From Phyto melanocephala (Eukaryota > Arthropoda > Insecta > Diptera > Rhinophoridae): 64,000 nt of DNA. Positions 13,511 through 24,639 of the stretch are shown piece by piece. A program made the position numbers and the translations under genes. Below the pieces are notes generated by a model that made no database searches, was not told the origin of the DNA, and worked only from the letters and a program-made list of their open reading frames with translations. The stretch's first letter is position 1. Every line of letters starts with the position of its first letter. Location: positions 82,218,055-82,282,054 of the forward strand of contig OW799233.1 of the NCBI GenBank assembly GCA_941918925.1. The letters are read 5' to 3'.

Positions 13511-13942
13511 AAAAAAAAGAATTTAATATAAAATACCTTGAGCTTGTCGACTCATTTAACTTTTTTTACTAACTTTTATTGTGAGTGTATTTATTTTATA
13601 GAATAGTCAAACATGCGCACTTTAATATAAGTATGTACATACTATGTATGTATATCCGTATTAAAGATTTCTGTACGTTTGTCACATGTATTTACTGTTT
13701 CTATTTCATTTTGTTACGTAAGATTAAAACGGTTTTAGTCGTAGATTTTTGTTGTTGCATACGACTTTTGTCTTTGACAATTTGGCGCAACTCCGTAAGT
13801 GCTTTTATCTCAGTGGTGCTAAAATCCCGACCATGGCGGTGGCGGTCTTCTTATCTACATATACACAAACATAAAAGATTCCAACTAAATTGCGGCAACT
13901 GACAATAACGTCAATGCCAATGTGATTGACTGACTGAGTGAT

Positions 13943-14067
13943 TCAGTTCCTAGAATCTAACAGCAATTCACACCCAAATTAAAAATCGCACTTCATTCAC
14001 AGTCCGTGCGTTTTCCGACAACAAACGTTTTTATTTTACAAACGCAATATTTACAACAAATAAAAAA
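13943..14067 (+). promoter_or_regulatory. Candidate transcription start and non-coding 5' exon
   Basis: TCAGTT at 13943-13948 matches the insect initiator consensus. The following AC-rich, TATA-less segment (with CAGTCCGTGCGTTTTCCGACA and repeated ACAAC) looks like a fly 5' UTR. It ends at a strong donor (AAAAA|GTAAGTG, GT at 14068). No useful ATG frame is present. No downstream promoter element at the expected spacing was found, which weakens the call. Confidence 0.3.
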
Positions 14068-14807
14068 GTAAGTGTTAAAATATGTACATACATACATACA
14101 CACACATATATAAACGAAAGAATGTGTATGTGAAAAAATAACAATTCTAATTAAAATAAAAACAGAAATAAAAATATTACAACTTAAACTAAAAATTTAT
14201 ATTATTTTCTTTCTTAATGCTTTTGTTGTTGGTGTTTTTGTCTAATGTGAATGTGAATAACGTTTTTGGCCAAAAGAACGAAATCGAAAGCAGTTCGGCA
14301 ATTACTGTTTGTTATTTTTTATTGTATATGTAACACTTTCGTTAAATGACTTAAAGCCGGTAGTTAATGTTTATTGTACCACGTATATTATAATAATTTT
14401 AATAAATATTCATTAACAACCACATGAAAGATTCCTTCAGTAATTGTATCTGTTGGTAGAATAACTTAATGTGGCCATAACTTCAATATACACTTATAAT
14501 ATTTTACCTCCAGTGTCTGAGTGTCTGAGCGAGTGAGTGAGTGTATATGTATGTGCAATATAGTTTTATTGATTTATAAGCTAACTTTAATTACCGGCAA
14601 TAAAACAATAATTAAGGCAAATAAACTAAATTTAATACCTATCTACTGTAAATATTGAAAAGGCAAAAATAATTTTTTTTTGTTTATAGATATTAAAAAC
14701 AGTTAAAAGTAAAAACCGCATCGAACGTAATTAGATAAATAAAGTTTATAATTCATCATCCATAAGTGTTTGTAATAGTAAATTAAATACTTTTTATTTG
14801 TTATTAG

Positions 14808-14899
14808 TCGATAAAAAATATTTACAAATTCATTTGTACCATTTGAAGTAAATATAAATATGAAAACGAATATGGAAAAAATGTTAAAAGCAGTGTCAG
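14808..14899 (+). CDS. Candidate short 5' coding exon
   Basis: A possible acceptor (TTTGTTATTAG, AG at 14806-14807) is followed by an ATG at 14860 encoding MKTNMEKMLKAVS plus one base. A strong donor follows (TCAG|GTAAGCAT, GT at 14900). The donor is phase 1, the same as in the exon at 16476, so both could splice to the same downstream acceptor. There is no recognisable homology in 13 residues. It could equally be a chance ATG before a chance donor. Confidence 0.35.
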
Positions 14900-14904
14900 G
14901 TAAG

Positions 14905-16475
14905 CATTAAGAATTACACAAGATATGTATGTAGAACTTTTAAATAGCAAAAGCTAATTGGGATTACATAATAAATGTACCATTTATAGTTTTAACAGTT
15001 CGTAACACATCAAAATCAAAATCATACATTTTTAATTCCTTTTTAAAATGAACAAACAAATTATTGTATATTTCCATAAGTTTAACGTACCCAAAAATTG
15101 CAAATGTTCTTTCATATATGTAGGTAATATTTCAAAATTTACTGGTGTTTTGAACATAGTATGTATGTACATGCATTTGTACGATAACTCCGCCCACCCT
15201 AACTACCTTAAGCTGATGGTAGTTTTTTTTTTTTTTTTGTATAATGGCAGTCTTAAAATCTTTTTGAGTTGTTCATAACACAAATTTGGCAACTTCGCTT
15301 ATTGATACATCAAATATTCTAATAATTTTTAAAGTTTTTAATATGAAGTTGTGCAACAATTTACTCTCATAAATATGCTTTTAGGAGACTCACTGGAATA
15401 TAATTTTTTTGTGATGGTTTAGAATTTTTTTTTTGAGTTAAAACATTTTGTTTTTTTTTTTTACAATTTAAAGAATTTAAAATATCAATACTTTCGAACT
15501 TAGTGCCTGTTTATCCAAAAGCGAACGAAATTAATTTTTTATTTATTTTGAAAAGAAATTTTTGTTTTTAATATACCTTATAGAATTGGATTTAATTAAA
15601 AATTTTTAAACAAAAAAAAATTGTTATTACAAAACTAATCAAACTTCTTAAGGTTTGCACAAATAAACTAAGTTTTTAAAGAATTAAATACTTTGATATA
15701 ATTCATTGAAATATTATAATTTTAATAAATATACAACAAAAAGTGTTGTAAAATAACCTTAAAATTATGTTTTCTTTATTATTTTATATTGTACTTAAGA
15801 AAAGTGATACAAGTAATAAAAATAATCGAAGATTCTGAAGTATTTTTATTAGCTGCGCTTAAAAGTGAATTAAAATAATAAACCATAAAGTAAAAAAATT
15901 ACAGTCTTCAGCACTATTGCTCACGCAAGCATTTGTAAAATAAGTTTCTCTAAAGAAGTCGTCCTTAAGCTTTGAATCTTAATTATGTTCACTAATCATT
16001 AATCCGAAAATTAAATATTGTACAATATCAAAAGTGAATTAAATAGACATTATTTGTACCAAAATTTTGCTAACACCAACAATAAAAATTAAAAGCACTT
16101 TTTTACCAACTTTGTGTACTTTTATGGAACAAAATTTTTTATTTTGTTATTAATAGTAATCGCTATGGAATAATCTCCTTTTACTTAAATATGTATTACT
16201 TTAGGCGTATTAATATAATTTCTGCTACACAGAAAGAAAAATTATGCTCGAAATCCAAGAATAAGAATTAACTTCTTAAATTAAGTCTTATTTCTTTCAA
16301 ATTAAAAACAAACTTATATTTTTAGACATTTGCTTAGATAAACACACTTTTTAAAATTTCAAGTATGTTTTTATAATTCGCATTATGTTTATCATACTTT
16401 AGCTAAAAGTAACTATACTTTCGACAATAAAGTTAACTTGGCTTTCATAATTTGTCCGTTAGTTTTATTTTTTAG
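14905..16475. other. AT-rich, intron-like DNA
   Basis: Between the two candidate 5' coding exons I see no element ends and no open frame with protein-like content. Confidence 0.45.
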
Positions 16476-16511
16476 TTTTAATGAAACGTATCGCTAAGAA
16501 AATGTCAAAGG
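16476..16511 (+). CDS. Candidate alternative 5' coding exon
   Basis: A pyrimidine-rich acceptor (TTTTATTTTTTAG, AG at 16474-16475) precedes an ATG at 16481 encoding the basic peptide MKRIAKKMSK plus one base. The exon ends at a consensus donor (AAGG|GTAAGTAG, GT at 16512). The donor phase matches the exon ending at 14899, and both begin MK and contain a KM dipeptide. I infer alternative starts of one unidentified plus-strand gene extending past the window. Confidence 0.35.
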
Positions 16512-16789
16512 GTAAGTAGTGAAAATACTGTACTATACAACGATCTAACCAAGTTACGAATTCTTGAAACAAGCTCATCTTTTGATTAATTCAATCTCAT
16601 TTATACTTGAATTAATCATTTTTAAAGCTTATAATCAAACTTTTTTCGGCTTACCTATTCCTAAAATTAAAAAAATTCGTAAATTAAGAAAATCCGTACC
16701 TACCGTACTACTGACACCGCTACGGATTGATTTAAGTACGAATTACTTGATTTGTTTTTTGAGTGAAATAAATAAGACTTAGATATTCT

Positions 16790-17425
16790 AAAACTTTTAC
16801 CATAGAAAAATTATATGAATTTAAGATAAAGCGTTATATGGGAGGTAGGCGTTAAAGAGGGCGTGCCCCCTTTATTTTCTGGCATAACAATAACATTGAC
16901 TAGAAAGCTATATGTGCGAAATTTCATTACAATACCTCTAATTCTGTCGGTTTTATGAGCATTTAACTTTAATTGACAGTTGATTACGTCAAAAAAGGGC
17001 GTTAAAGTAGTCAATGTAGTCAATGTAGTTTTTATTAATGAATTTAGTTTAGATATTTCAATATAGTCCTTTGTTCTTCCAAAAGTTTTGTCCATAGAGA
17101 ATATGAATTTAAGGAGGTAGGCGTTAAAGTGGGCATGTCGAAGTAGTTTCTGCCGATAAATTAACTCAGATATTTCTATATGGAGTCCTTTATTCGTCCA
17201 AAATCTTCATTCATAAAGATATTATATGATTTTAAGATAAAGCTTTATATGGGAGGTGGGCTTGCCACATTTATTTTCCGTTAGTACAAAGCCATTGACC
17301 GAAAAGCAATGTTTGCAAAATTTCAGAATCAAACATCTAATTTTGTTAGTTTTTTACGTTTTAAATTAAAAATATACCGAAAAATACACTGTGCAGTATA
17401 CATTTCTGTTGGTGGCGGGTATAAA
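16790..17425 (-). mobile_element. INE-1-like element, family B, truncated
   Basis: Two to three copies of the module TTATATGGGAGGTNGGCGTTAAAG with TTTCAATATAGTCCTTT are followed by ATACCGAAAAATACACTGTGC and the 5' end GGTGGCGGGTATAAAAA in reverse (about 17410-17425). The 3' hairpin side is missing. Confidence 0.7.
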
Positions 17426-17539
17426 AAACGCAAAAGAGAAATAATCAATTTGTTTTTAAACGTGTCAAACAGTGTTTTGGCAATAAACAAAAATAAGTTT
17501 AATTAACATTTTATTGGATAATCAAGTCAAATGTTAAAA

Positions 17540-18235
17540 TATTTATGTTAAAAAACAATATATCAGACAGATTTTTTTATGAATTGATTTTAATTTATGA
17601 ATGTTATATGATTCTAATGTGGTGAAGAAAAAAGCCTTTTGACTTAATTTATTAAAGCAATTGGACAAAATAATCTTTCTGAAGATTAAATTCAATATTT
17701 AGAAGAAAAATTACGAATTCTTCATTTAAGATGGGACAACTACAGTTGCCTTAAATATTTTAAGTCACAAAATGGCCAGTTGCTCGCGTCTTAAGAAATG
17801 TTTAAAAAACATGAAATTTAAACAAAAGTTTGAAAATCTTCAGAGACTGGTCGGCTACAATTGCCATATTCAGAAATGTCTAAACAAAAAACGGAAATGG
17901 CAGATTTTTTATCATGTAAGCAAAATGCATTAATTATTAAGAATGTATTAATCAATGCACCACGAATTACAGCACACAATGGGAGAAAAGGGTCTTGCTG
18001 CTGTTTTAAAAGATACAATGAGAAGTATAAGCTTCATATTACCACCCTATAACAGGCTCTTAGTAGTAAAATAATTTAGAAATAATTTGTAAGCGAAAAA
18101 GTCGCAAAAGTACCTTTACAAATGCTCTGAATACAGATGATGGTGATATTACAGACAAAGAAGAATTTAATGAATATTTTCATTCAAATCGTATCAAAGT
18201 GGCGATTAATTGAAATTTAGAAATAAAGTTTTTAT
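17540..18235 (+). pseudogene. Possible decayed coding sequence, unidentified
   Basis: Short protein-like fragments are scattered with stops: EEKLRILHLRWDNYSCLKYF, LKYFKSQNGQLLAS, RLQLPYSEMSKQKTEMADFL. The last resembles the GRP-x-PF-x-E-x-S-x-(R/K)TKR motif seen in several insect transposase-like proteins, Transib included. Near 18197 a short stretch (AAAGTGGCGATTAATTG) matches the inner part of the Transib right terminal repeat, hinting at an older Transib fragment. I cannot assign a product. Confidence 0.25.
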
Positions 18236-18240
18236 AATAA

Positions 18241-18679
18241 ACTAGAAAAGCCTGACGCGCGTTGCTACGCCCCCTAATGATTAAAAATGTATTCTGATCT
18301 TAAATTGAAGTGCAAAAAGCTAAAAATTATACAGATCAATATGTGTGCCAAGTTTCAGAAGACTCGGTCCAGTGCAAGTATCTCAAAATTATAACTTTTT
18401 TTATGGGAGTGGACCTGCCCACTTTTCTAATCACGAAAGTATACAGTCATGACAGCTCAATATGTGTGCAAAGTTTCAGAAAAATCGGTCAAGTGCAAGT
18501 AGCTAAAAATTATAACTAATTTTTTATGGGCGTGGCCCCGCCAACTTTTTTCCACCCATAAACACTCCCTGGAATGTGTATAACAACTTGTCAATGTTTG
18601 AGTCTGATCGGTTTTACAGTTTCGGAGTCTATAGCTAACACACACACACACAGAGTTTCACTTTTATATATATAGATTT
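18241..18679 (+). repeat. TATATATAGAT-ending repeat (family C)
   Basis: Starts ACTAGAAAAGCCTGACGCGC followed by GTTGCTACGCCCC and ends CACACACAGAGTTTCACTT then TTATATATATAGATTTT. Two and a half internal modules with GGGCGTGGCCCCGCC and CAGCTCAATATGTGTGCAAA. Non-coding. It abuts the truncated left side of the Transib copy, so it may have inserted there. Confidence 0.75.
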
Positions 18680-18875
18680 TACCCTAGTAAAAGTAGATAA
18701 AATTCTGCATCACTAGCTGTAAAAGTAAATCAACTAAATTGTTTACTTTCTATTCAGTGCGCGGTCAAAGTCAGAAAATTATTGCTGTTTAAAAAAAAAA
18801 ATGAAAAAATTGGAAATTTTTAAAATTCAAGCGATTATTATTAGTGTTAAATCTATTAAAAGTAAATCTTTTATA

Positions 18876-20212
18876 ATGGAACCTTCAACATCAGGTATTA
18901 AAGTATATAGTGAATTTTTTTTTAATAAAAATTATGTGTAAATATTTTAATTTATATTTAATTTAATTTTATTTTTAATTTAATTTAATTTTTTTAAAAA
19001 AGGTCCATAATTGGGATAAGTTAGTAAGAGTTAAAATTAGTTTTATGGATTTTAAAAAAGTATAGATTATTAGCTTATATTTAGAAGAAAAAGTCCGGAC
19101 AATGCCCGGCCCTTTTTTCATTTTCATTTTTGCTCTGGTTGTCATTTATTGAACAAGACCAGTAAATGTGTTTTTGTGTTTTAATATTGTCATTCTCTTT
19201 ATTTTTTGGTTTTATTTTATTTTATTGTTTTTGCTGATGCATTTTGTTTTTTTATAGATGAGTACGTGAGTGATTTCGGTCACTTAAGCTCACGTACAAA
19301 AAATTGTATCACGCACAATTTACAGGAAGTAAATATCTTTTTAATACTTTTAGCTAGATTCAAGTGATTAAATTTAAATTTAATCACAATCACAAATGGT
19401 TTACGCACGCTCACGAACTTACTTAAACGTACTTTTCGTAACCAAAAGCTATTATTACCATATACTTTATGTTATTTTAATTTTATTTAATAATAATTTA
19501 AACAAACAAGTTTTATAAGTAAAGTTACACACTCTTATTAATTTATTCTCATCTCTTTGTTTTGTAGCTCTGTTATATTTTTTGTTGTTCAAAATGTAAA
19601 GAGTTTTTAATGTGTTGAATGTATTTTGGATAAAATTAGGTATTCGGTATTTGGTAAAGGGGAAATCGAATAAAACTTTCATATTGTTTTAAATTAATCA
19701 AATCTTTTTAGGAACAAGCCCCAAGACCATCTTTATTTCTCGCCGCGAACTTTACAATTTTATGAAAAATACCGAAGTAAATGAATGGAAAAACAAAATT
19801 AAAAATTTAAAAAAGAGGTCAAATAAAATAAATAATTATTGTCAAAATTAGTGTTCTTAGAATGAAAGTCATTAAACGTATAAACCCCTCTAATATTAAA
19901 GATTTTGATCAAAGATTTAAGAACTTTATTATCGACTTTAAGACTCGACATAATAAAAGTCATCATAAACATGAACGCTTTTTGAGCTTAAATAAGGAAT
20001 GGTTAGATGCTTCTATATCGTTTGTTCCACCACCACAAAAACGAGGCCGTAAAGAAATTTCATTTGAAGAATGTAATGAGAAAACTAAAGCAAAGATAAG
20101 TAAAAGCATTAGAGATAGCACTCCATTATCTGTTTTGGCTCATGCTACACAAATGGGTTTAAGAGCTTCCCGAAAAGTTGAGGCATCAAAACTAGTTAAT
20201 AATACTGGATAA
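18876..20212 (+). pseudogene. Transib transposase fragment, N-terminal part
   Basis: Exon 1 (18876-18894) encodes MEPSTS and ends TCAG|GTATT. The acceptor CTTTTTAG ends at 19711 and joins in frame to GTSPKTIFISRRELYNFMKN. After LKKRSNKINN the frame closes at a TAG (about 19850) and resumes in another frame at 19862-20212 with DFDQRFKNF, ERFLSLNKEWLDASISFVPP and KRGRKEISFEE. The reading frame ends after EASKLV, well before the catalytic core. The corresponding region of copy 2 aligns throughout. The family call is from recognised Transib/RAG1-like N-terminal motifs. Confidence 0.7.
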
Positions 20213-20301
20213 TAATAGGAATACATATTATTAACTTATTCTTTTAATTTATTTTGATTTCAAAGTTAGTTAGATTTATAGTAATACAAATACATATAAT
20301 A

Positions 20302-20786
20302 CTATGTTCACACACGCGCCTTAATTGTCAATTTTTAATATTATCGCAATTAAGGGCCTTATTGAGCTCAATTTACAATACTACAAATTATTTATTGTCT
20401 AAAACTCGAAATACAACTCTTGAGAAGTATGTTCAGTGAGAAGAAAATTCTATAGGTGGCATTTCTTATGTCAAACAAATAAATATACAAAAAATAAAAA
20501 TTAAGAAAATGGAAAATGTTTAATGAAAATTTAAAAAAATGTTTAAATAAAATTAAATTCATACATATAAGTATATATATGTATAAATAAAGTTGTAAAT
20601 ATATTTTATCAACAAAAAGAAAAAAACACTAAAGAGAAGGCATTAATTGATTTGATACAAATAAATCGTATTTTTACAGCTATCAAATGCTAATGGAGTA
20701 AGATAAATTGAGTATGTGTGAACACTTATTTTAACTGCTCAATTAATACTTAATTGAAACACTTAAAAATATCTGTCTGAACAGGG
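20302..20786. mobile_element. Possible MITE with weak terminal repeats
   Basis: CTATGTTCACACACGC at the left resembles CCCTGTTCAGACAGAT read in reverse from the right (about 11 of 16 match), with TA on both sides. AATTGAGCAATT-like stretches lie inside both ends. The repeats are too diverged to be sure. Confidence 0.35.
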
Positions 20787-21451
20787 TATAATATATTTAT
20801 TATTTTAATTTTTTAATAAAACATTGAGTATGCTTTAATTTTCAGTTTTACTCATTAATTTATCGCTTTTTATTCCAAAGTTACAGCATAAATTGTTAAC
20901 TTAGGTCTTTTTTTCCAAAAAACAAAAATGCGCTTAACGGATTAAACAAATTTTTGTAACTTTTTTCTTTCTAAAATACTGCAATTTTATGTGCTTATAA
21001 TAACCCATCAATAAAAAAATATAATATTTTAAAACTACGGCGTCTATGAATTAATCGCCACTTTGGGTTCTATTGAACCCACTGTGCGATACTTTGAAAC
21101 AAACTAATACCATAGACAGACGACAGCGTTAATTTGCATTAAAAGTCTTAATACAAATTAACTATTGAATTATCCCCATTCCAATGTGTATTAGATTTCA
21201 CGTAAATGCACTAATAGCCTTTTTACACTTGCTCACATCTTTCATCAAATCAACAAGATGTTAACATCTTCCCATATGAATTGTACGTGTTTGTGTGTCA
21301 ACATATCTCAACATCTTTTAAAGATGTTCCAAAATCATTTTGTTCCACTCAACATCTTTCGATTATTTTAGTGTCTTCACTAGAAAAAAAAAATATTGTT
21401 GCAAAAAAATGGCATCACTAGAAAAAAATTACAAGTGCCAAAAACAAAAAT

Positions 21452-23213
21452 AACAAGAAGAGCACTATATTCGGCTGTGCCGAATCTTTTATACCCACCA
21501 CCAATTTTGTGTACATTTAAAGCACAATATTTATTATTTTGTTAATCATTATGGAATAATCTCATATAATAGTTTTTTTAAGCTTAATGTCCTCTTAATA
21601 ATAAAAAAAGGACCTTAAGCTTAAAAAACTATTATATATTATAATAAAAGGTAAAAAAAACTAATAATTATAGAATTATCTCTTTATAATAAAATATGTA
21701 TCACTTTCTTTGTAGAGGGTGGTTAAATTTTAAGGGCCCATGTTGAAGGTGAACTACACCTAGACTTTAAATTTGTTTTCTGCATTTCACTTAGCATTTA
21801 TCAATCTCAGACTTACTCAATTTGATCCATGGAAAAATACGCAAAGGAGCAACGCTTTAAAGTTATTCAGGTTTTTTTTATAAAAATGGGCTTTCAAATC
21901 AAAATGTATTTTGTGCACTTCGTAATTCTTTTGATCAACATAATCGTTCAAATTCGTCCACAATCGGGAGAATTGTAAAAAATACTTAAATTTCTGCAAA
22001 ACAGGTCTGTATAAAATGTTAGGAAATCTGTGAATGCCTTCTTAGTTCGTTGAATGGGAACCATTGCTGTTTTTTGCGGTAGTGTGCCAAAAGAGCAGTT
22101 AACCTCGACTCATCATCATGCCTCAACATTGTCATTGAAAATTTGGACCATCAGATAGCGGAGTGGCGTCAACGAAGGGGGGGGGGGGGGTATTTGGCCA
22201 ATATTTTGTGAAATACATAATTGAACCATACAAATATTATCATTACAAAAAGAAATAATAATAATAATTTCCTAAATAATTTGTGTTTTATTTAAATTCA
22301 ACATCGGCCCTTAAAATTTAACCACCCTTTATAACTTCGATATGCTAAAATGCTTTTGTAAATGTAGTCTTTCAATGAAAGTGGGCGTTATAGTAGTTAT
22401 TTTGTAGGTATTATGAGCTTTTAAATTTCATTAACGGTAGATAACGTGAAAAGTGGGCGTTATATTGAGCGTGTCAAAGTTGTTTTTGCGAATGAGTACA
22501 ACTTTGATGTTTCAATATAGTCCTTTATTATTCCAAAATCTATATTAATAGAGAAATTATATGAACTTTGGGTAAAACGTTATATGGGAGGTGGGCGTAA
22601 ATGTAGGCGTGGCACATTGATTTTCCGTTAGAACAAAGCATTTGACCAAAATACTATGTTTGCAAAATTTCAGAATCGTACATCCAATTTTGTTGCTTTT
22701 ATGACGTTTTTGTTTTTAAATATACCGAAAAATACACCGTGCGGTATAAATTTTCTTACATTTTAATCGATAACTCCTTTCCTAATGCATAGATTTAGAT
22801 AATTTTCGGGGAAAAATATTGTTTTTTTTTCAGGAAATATATATTCGAAGTTTCATGAGTCTACATTAATGCGTTTGGACACAATTCCATTTTATTCGAT
22901 GTTCGAAGGACACGGTTTTTTCGGCCTACTCTTGCTTTTCGAGCTATAACTCTCTTCCTAATATTCCGATTTAGCCCATTTACAAACCTTGTCTATAAGA
23001 AAGATTCTGGCAAAATTTGAGCCCCCTAGCTTTTTCGGTGCGACCTCTATCGTGCTTTCAACAGACGGACGGACATAGCTAGATCGTCATCAAATCAAAC
23101 CCTGATTCAGAATATATATACTTTATGGGGTCTAAAATGGATATTTCGATGTGTTACAAACGGAATGACAAAATGAATATACCCCCACCATTTTTTTGGT
23201 GGCGGGTATAAAA
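21452..23213 (-). mobile_element. INE-1-like element, family B, with internal mariner remnant
   Basis: The left edge AACAAGAAGAGCACTATATT precedes the hairpin TTCGGCTGTGCCGAA, then TACCCACCACCAAT. The right edge is ATACCCCCACCATTTTTTTG then GTGGCGGGTATAAAA. The element therefore lies in reverse, with the 3' hairpin on the left. Internally it has GGGAGGTGGGCGTAAATGTA modules and GACGGACGGACATAGCTAGA. A mariner derivative occupies 21715-22329. Confidence 0.8.
21715..22329 (+). mobile_element. Mariner deletion derivative inside INE-1-like element
   Basis: Terminal repeats GAGGGTGGTTAAATTTTAAG (left) and AAGGGTGGTTAAATTTTAAG (right, read in reverse) continue as GGCC-ATGTTGAA. TA flanks both ends. 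Inside, a decayed N-terminus (EKYAKEQRFKVIQ in the nearly identical copy at 57850) is joined to a C-terminal stub in which GGxLANIL resembles the SRGGHLADIIF ending of mariner transposases. The whole catalytic region is deleted. A run of 12 G lies near 22180. Confidence 0.75.
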
Positions 23214-23684
23214 ATATATACAACGAGTGGACTTGATATATGTCGTATAAAATAAAATATCTTAATTATCTTCATTCTCTAACAAAATCTGCATATTGTA
23301 ATAATAATTGCTCTCCAAGGGCAATAATTAATACAATTAATACAGAATTTTTAAATCCATTTTTTTTAATTTTTATATGCGCAAACATGTAAAATAAATA
23401 TTATGACAGATGAAAGATGAAGGATGAAAAATGTTGTAAATCAAATTGAATTTATACTGCATTTAGCAATTTCAATATGGCAACACGGTCGGCAATCAAT
23501 CAAAAAATTTAAAAATTAAAAATGTAAAATAAAAATAGATTCGATATGTTGAAATTTTTTACATATTTTTTGGAATGCCTTTCTGTTTAGGCGAAAGTTT
23601 TCCTTAATACTGGTATCGTCCATCGTAAGCACGTCACTCTCCCAAAAAGTGCTGTTACGGTCCTTTAACAAAATACCACATACC

Positions 23685-23784
23685 TACATACATACATACA
23701 TACATACATACATACATACATACATACATACATACATACATACATACATACATACATACATACATACATACATACATACATACA

Positions 23785-23813
<29 letters not shown>
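23685..23813. repeat. (CATA)n microsatellite
   Basis: About 32 near-perfect CATA units. The apparent minus-strand open frame across it (MYVC repeats) is an artefact of the repeat. Confidence 0.97.
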
Positions 23814-23815
<2 letters not shown>

Positions 23816-24304
23816 GTATGAATTATAACCTCCATGAAAAGATACCATTAAACCTAAGAATTTCCACAATTCCCTTTCTCTTATTTCAGAGTGTCCTTCT
23901 GCCATCCCAACTTGTAGCAACATGTTCAGATTTGTGATTGCTAGTGCATTTACAATTTTTAAATTTTTACTAAATGCAGAAACAGTCGTCTGTTAAAGCA
24001 AAATTTTAATGTGCATTAGTGAGATTTTAATGCAAATTAACGCTGTCGTCTGTCTATGGTATAACGTGTAGAAAAACACACTTGAAATTTCTCGAGCTTC
24101 AATTTATGTAGGTTTTAACATTATTGTTATTTTATGCCTAAATCTTAATTTAGTAAAATAAAATAAATAATTTGACATATTTTATATAAATAATTTTTGG
24201 TTAGCAAAGTTGGATTTTTTGACCAATGTGCAGCGGAACTAAGAGTTGGCCATTCAAATTACTAAATAAATTAAGTAAACAAATATTTGCAGTTGTGTTC
24301 TTAA

Positions 24305-24631
24305 CGCTGGGTCTCCACGTACTTTATTTATTTAATTTAATATTTTTGTTTTAATTTTTATGGTTTTCTTTGAAATACCTCACTTTAAATTATCATCAGG
24401 TAAAATTATTTTAATTTTCCTTTGTTTCTGCAAAGAAAAACAAAAACTTAAAAGAAATTAAAAGTATTTTGACAGCTAATTGCAGAAATAATTGCTCAAG
24501 CAATCAGCAGAGCAACGATTGCGCAATGCATTGCTACATATATCAATTTGCCGTCTACACATCGCAATTTCTATGGACGCAATCAAATTTGACAATTGCG
24601 GTAATAAATATTGCTACGTGGAGACCCCGGG
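24305..24631. mobile_element. PIF/Harbinger-like MITE
   Basis: The left end CGCTGGGTCTCCACGTA and the right end in reverse CCCGGGGTCTCCACGTA match at 15 of 17 positions. They are flanked by TAA (24302-24304, 24632-24634), the TWA duplication typical of PIF/Harbinger. It is 327 bp long and non-coding. Confidence 0.65.
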
Positions 24632-24639
24632 TAAGGGAA

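Larger units (their letters stand above)
18680..21086 (+). mobile_element. Transib element copy 1, left end missing
   Basis: The internal sequence parallels the complete copy at 29621-31993, from AGATAAAATTCTGCATCACT onward. The right end reads GCCACTTTGGGTTCTATTGA then ACCCACTGTG. That is a Transib/RSS-like heptamer in reverse (CACAGTG), followed by CGATA. The left terminal repeat is absent: the element starts abruptly after the family C repeat. A possible MITE lies at 20302-20786 inside it. Non-autonomous, since only an N-terminal transposase fragment remains. Confidence 0.75.
21110..24059. mobile_element. Non-coding TIR element with TA duplications, host of nested insertions
   Basis: CCATAGACAGACGACAGCGT followed by TAATTTGCATTAAAA at 21110 is repeated in perfect inverted form at the right end (about 24023-24059). 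Both are flanked by TA (21108-21109, 24060-24061), which fits a Tc1/mariner-superfamily MITE. Its 2.95 kb includes an INE-1-like element (21452-23213) and a long CATA microsatellite. Without the INE-1-like element about 1.2 kb remains, with no transposase seen. The Transib right end lies only 23 bp to the left. Confidence 0.75.

Noticed and set aside
13585..13902. Plus-strand 105-codon frame
   Set aside because: Low-complexity Phe/Ile/Cys-rich translation of AT-rich DNA; it overlaps no recognisable motif.
17861..18052. Short frame as an intact small gene
   Set aside because: Flanking in-frame fragments with stops show it is at best part of a decayed sequence.
19818..19860. 43-nt intron in Transib copy 1 restoring the frame
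   Set aside because: The size is below usual fly introns, and the skipped codons (SNKINN) look like genuine family sequence, so a frameshift is more likely.
23684..23923. Minus-strand open frame with repeated MYVC
   Set aside because: It is the translation of the CATA microsatellite.
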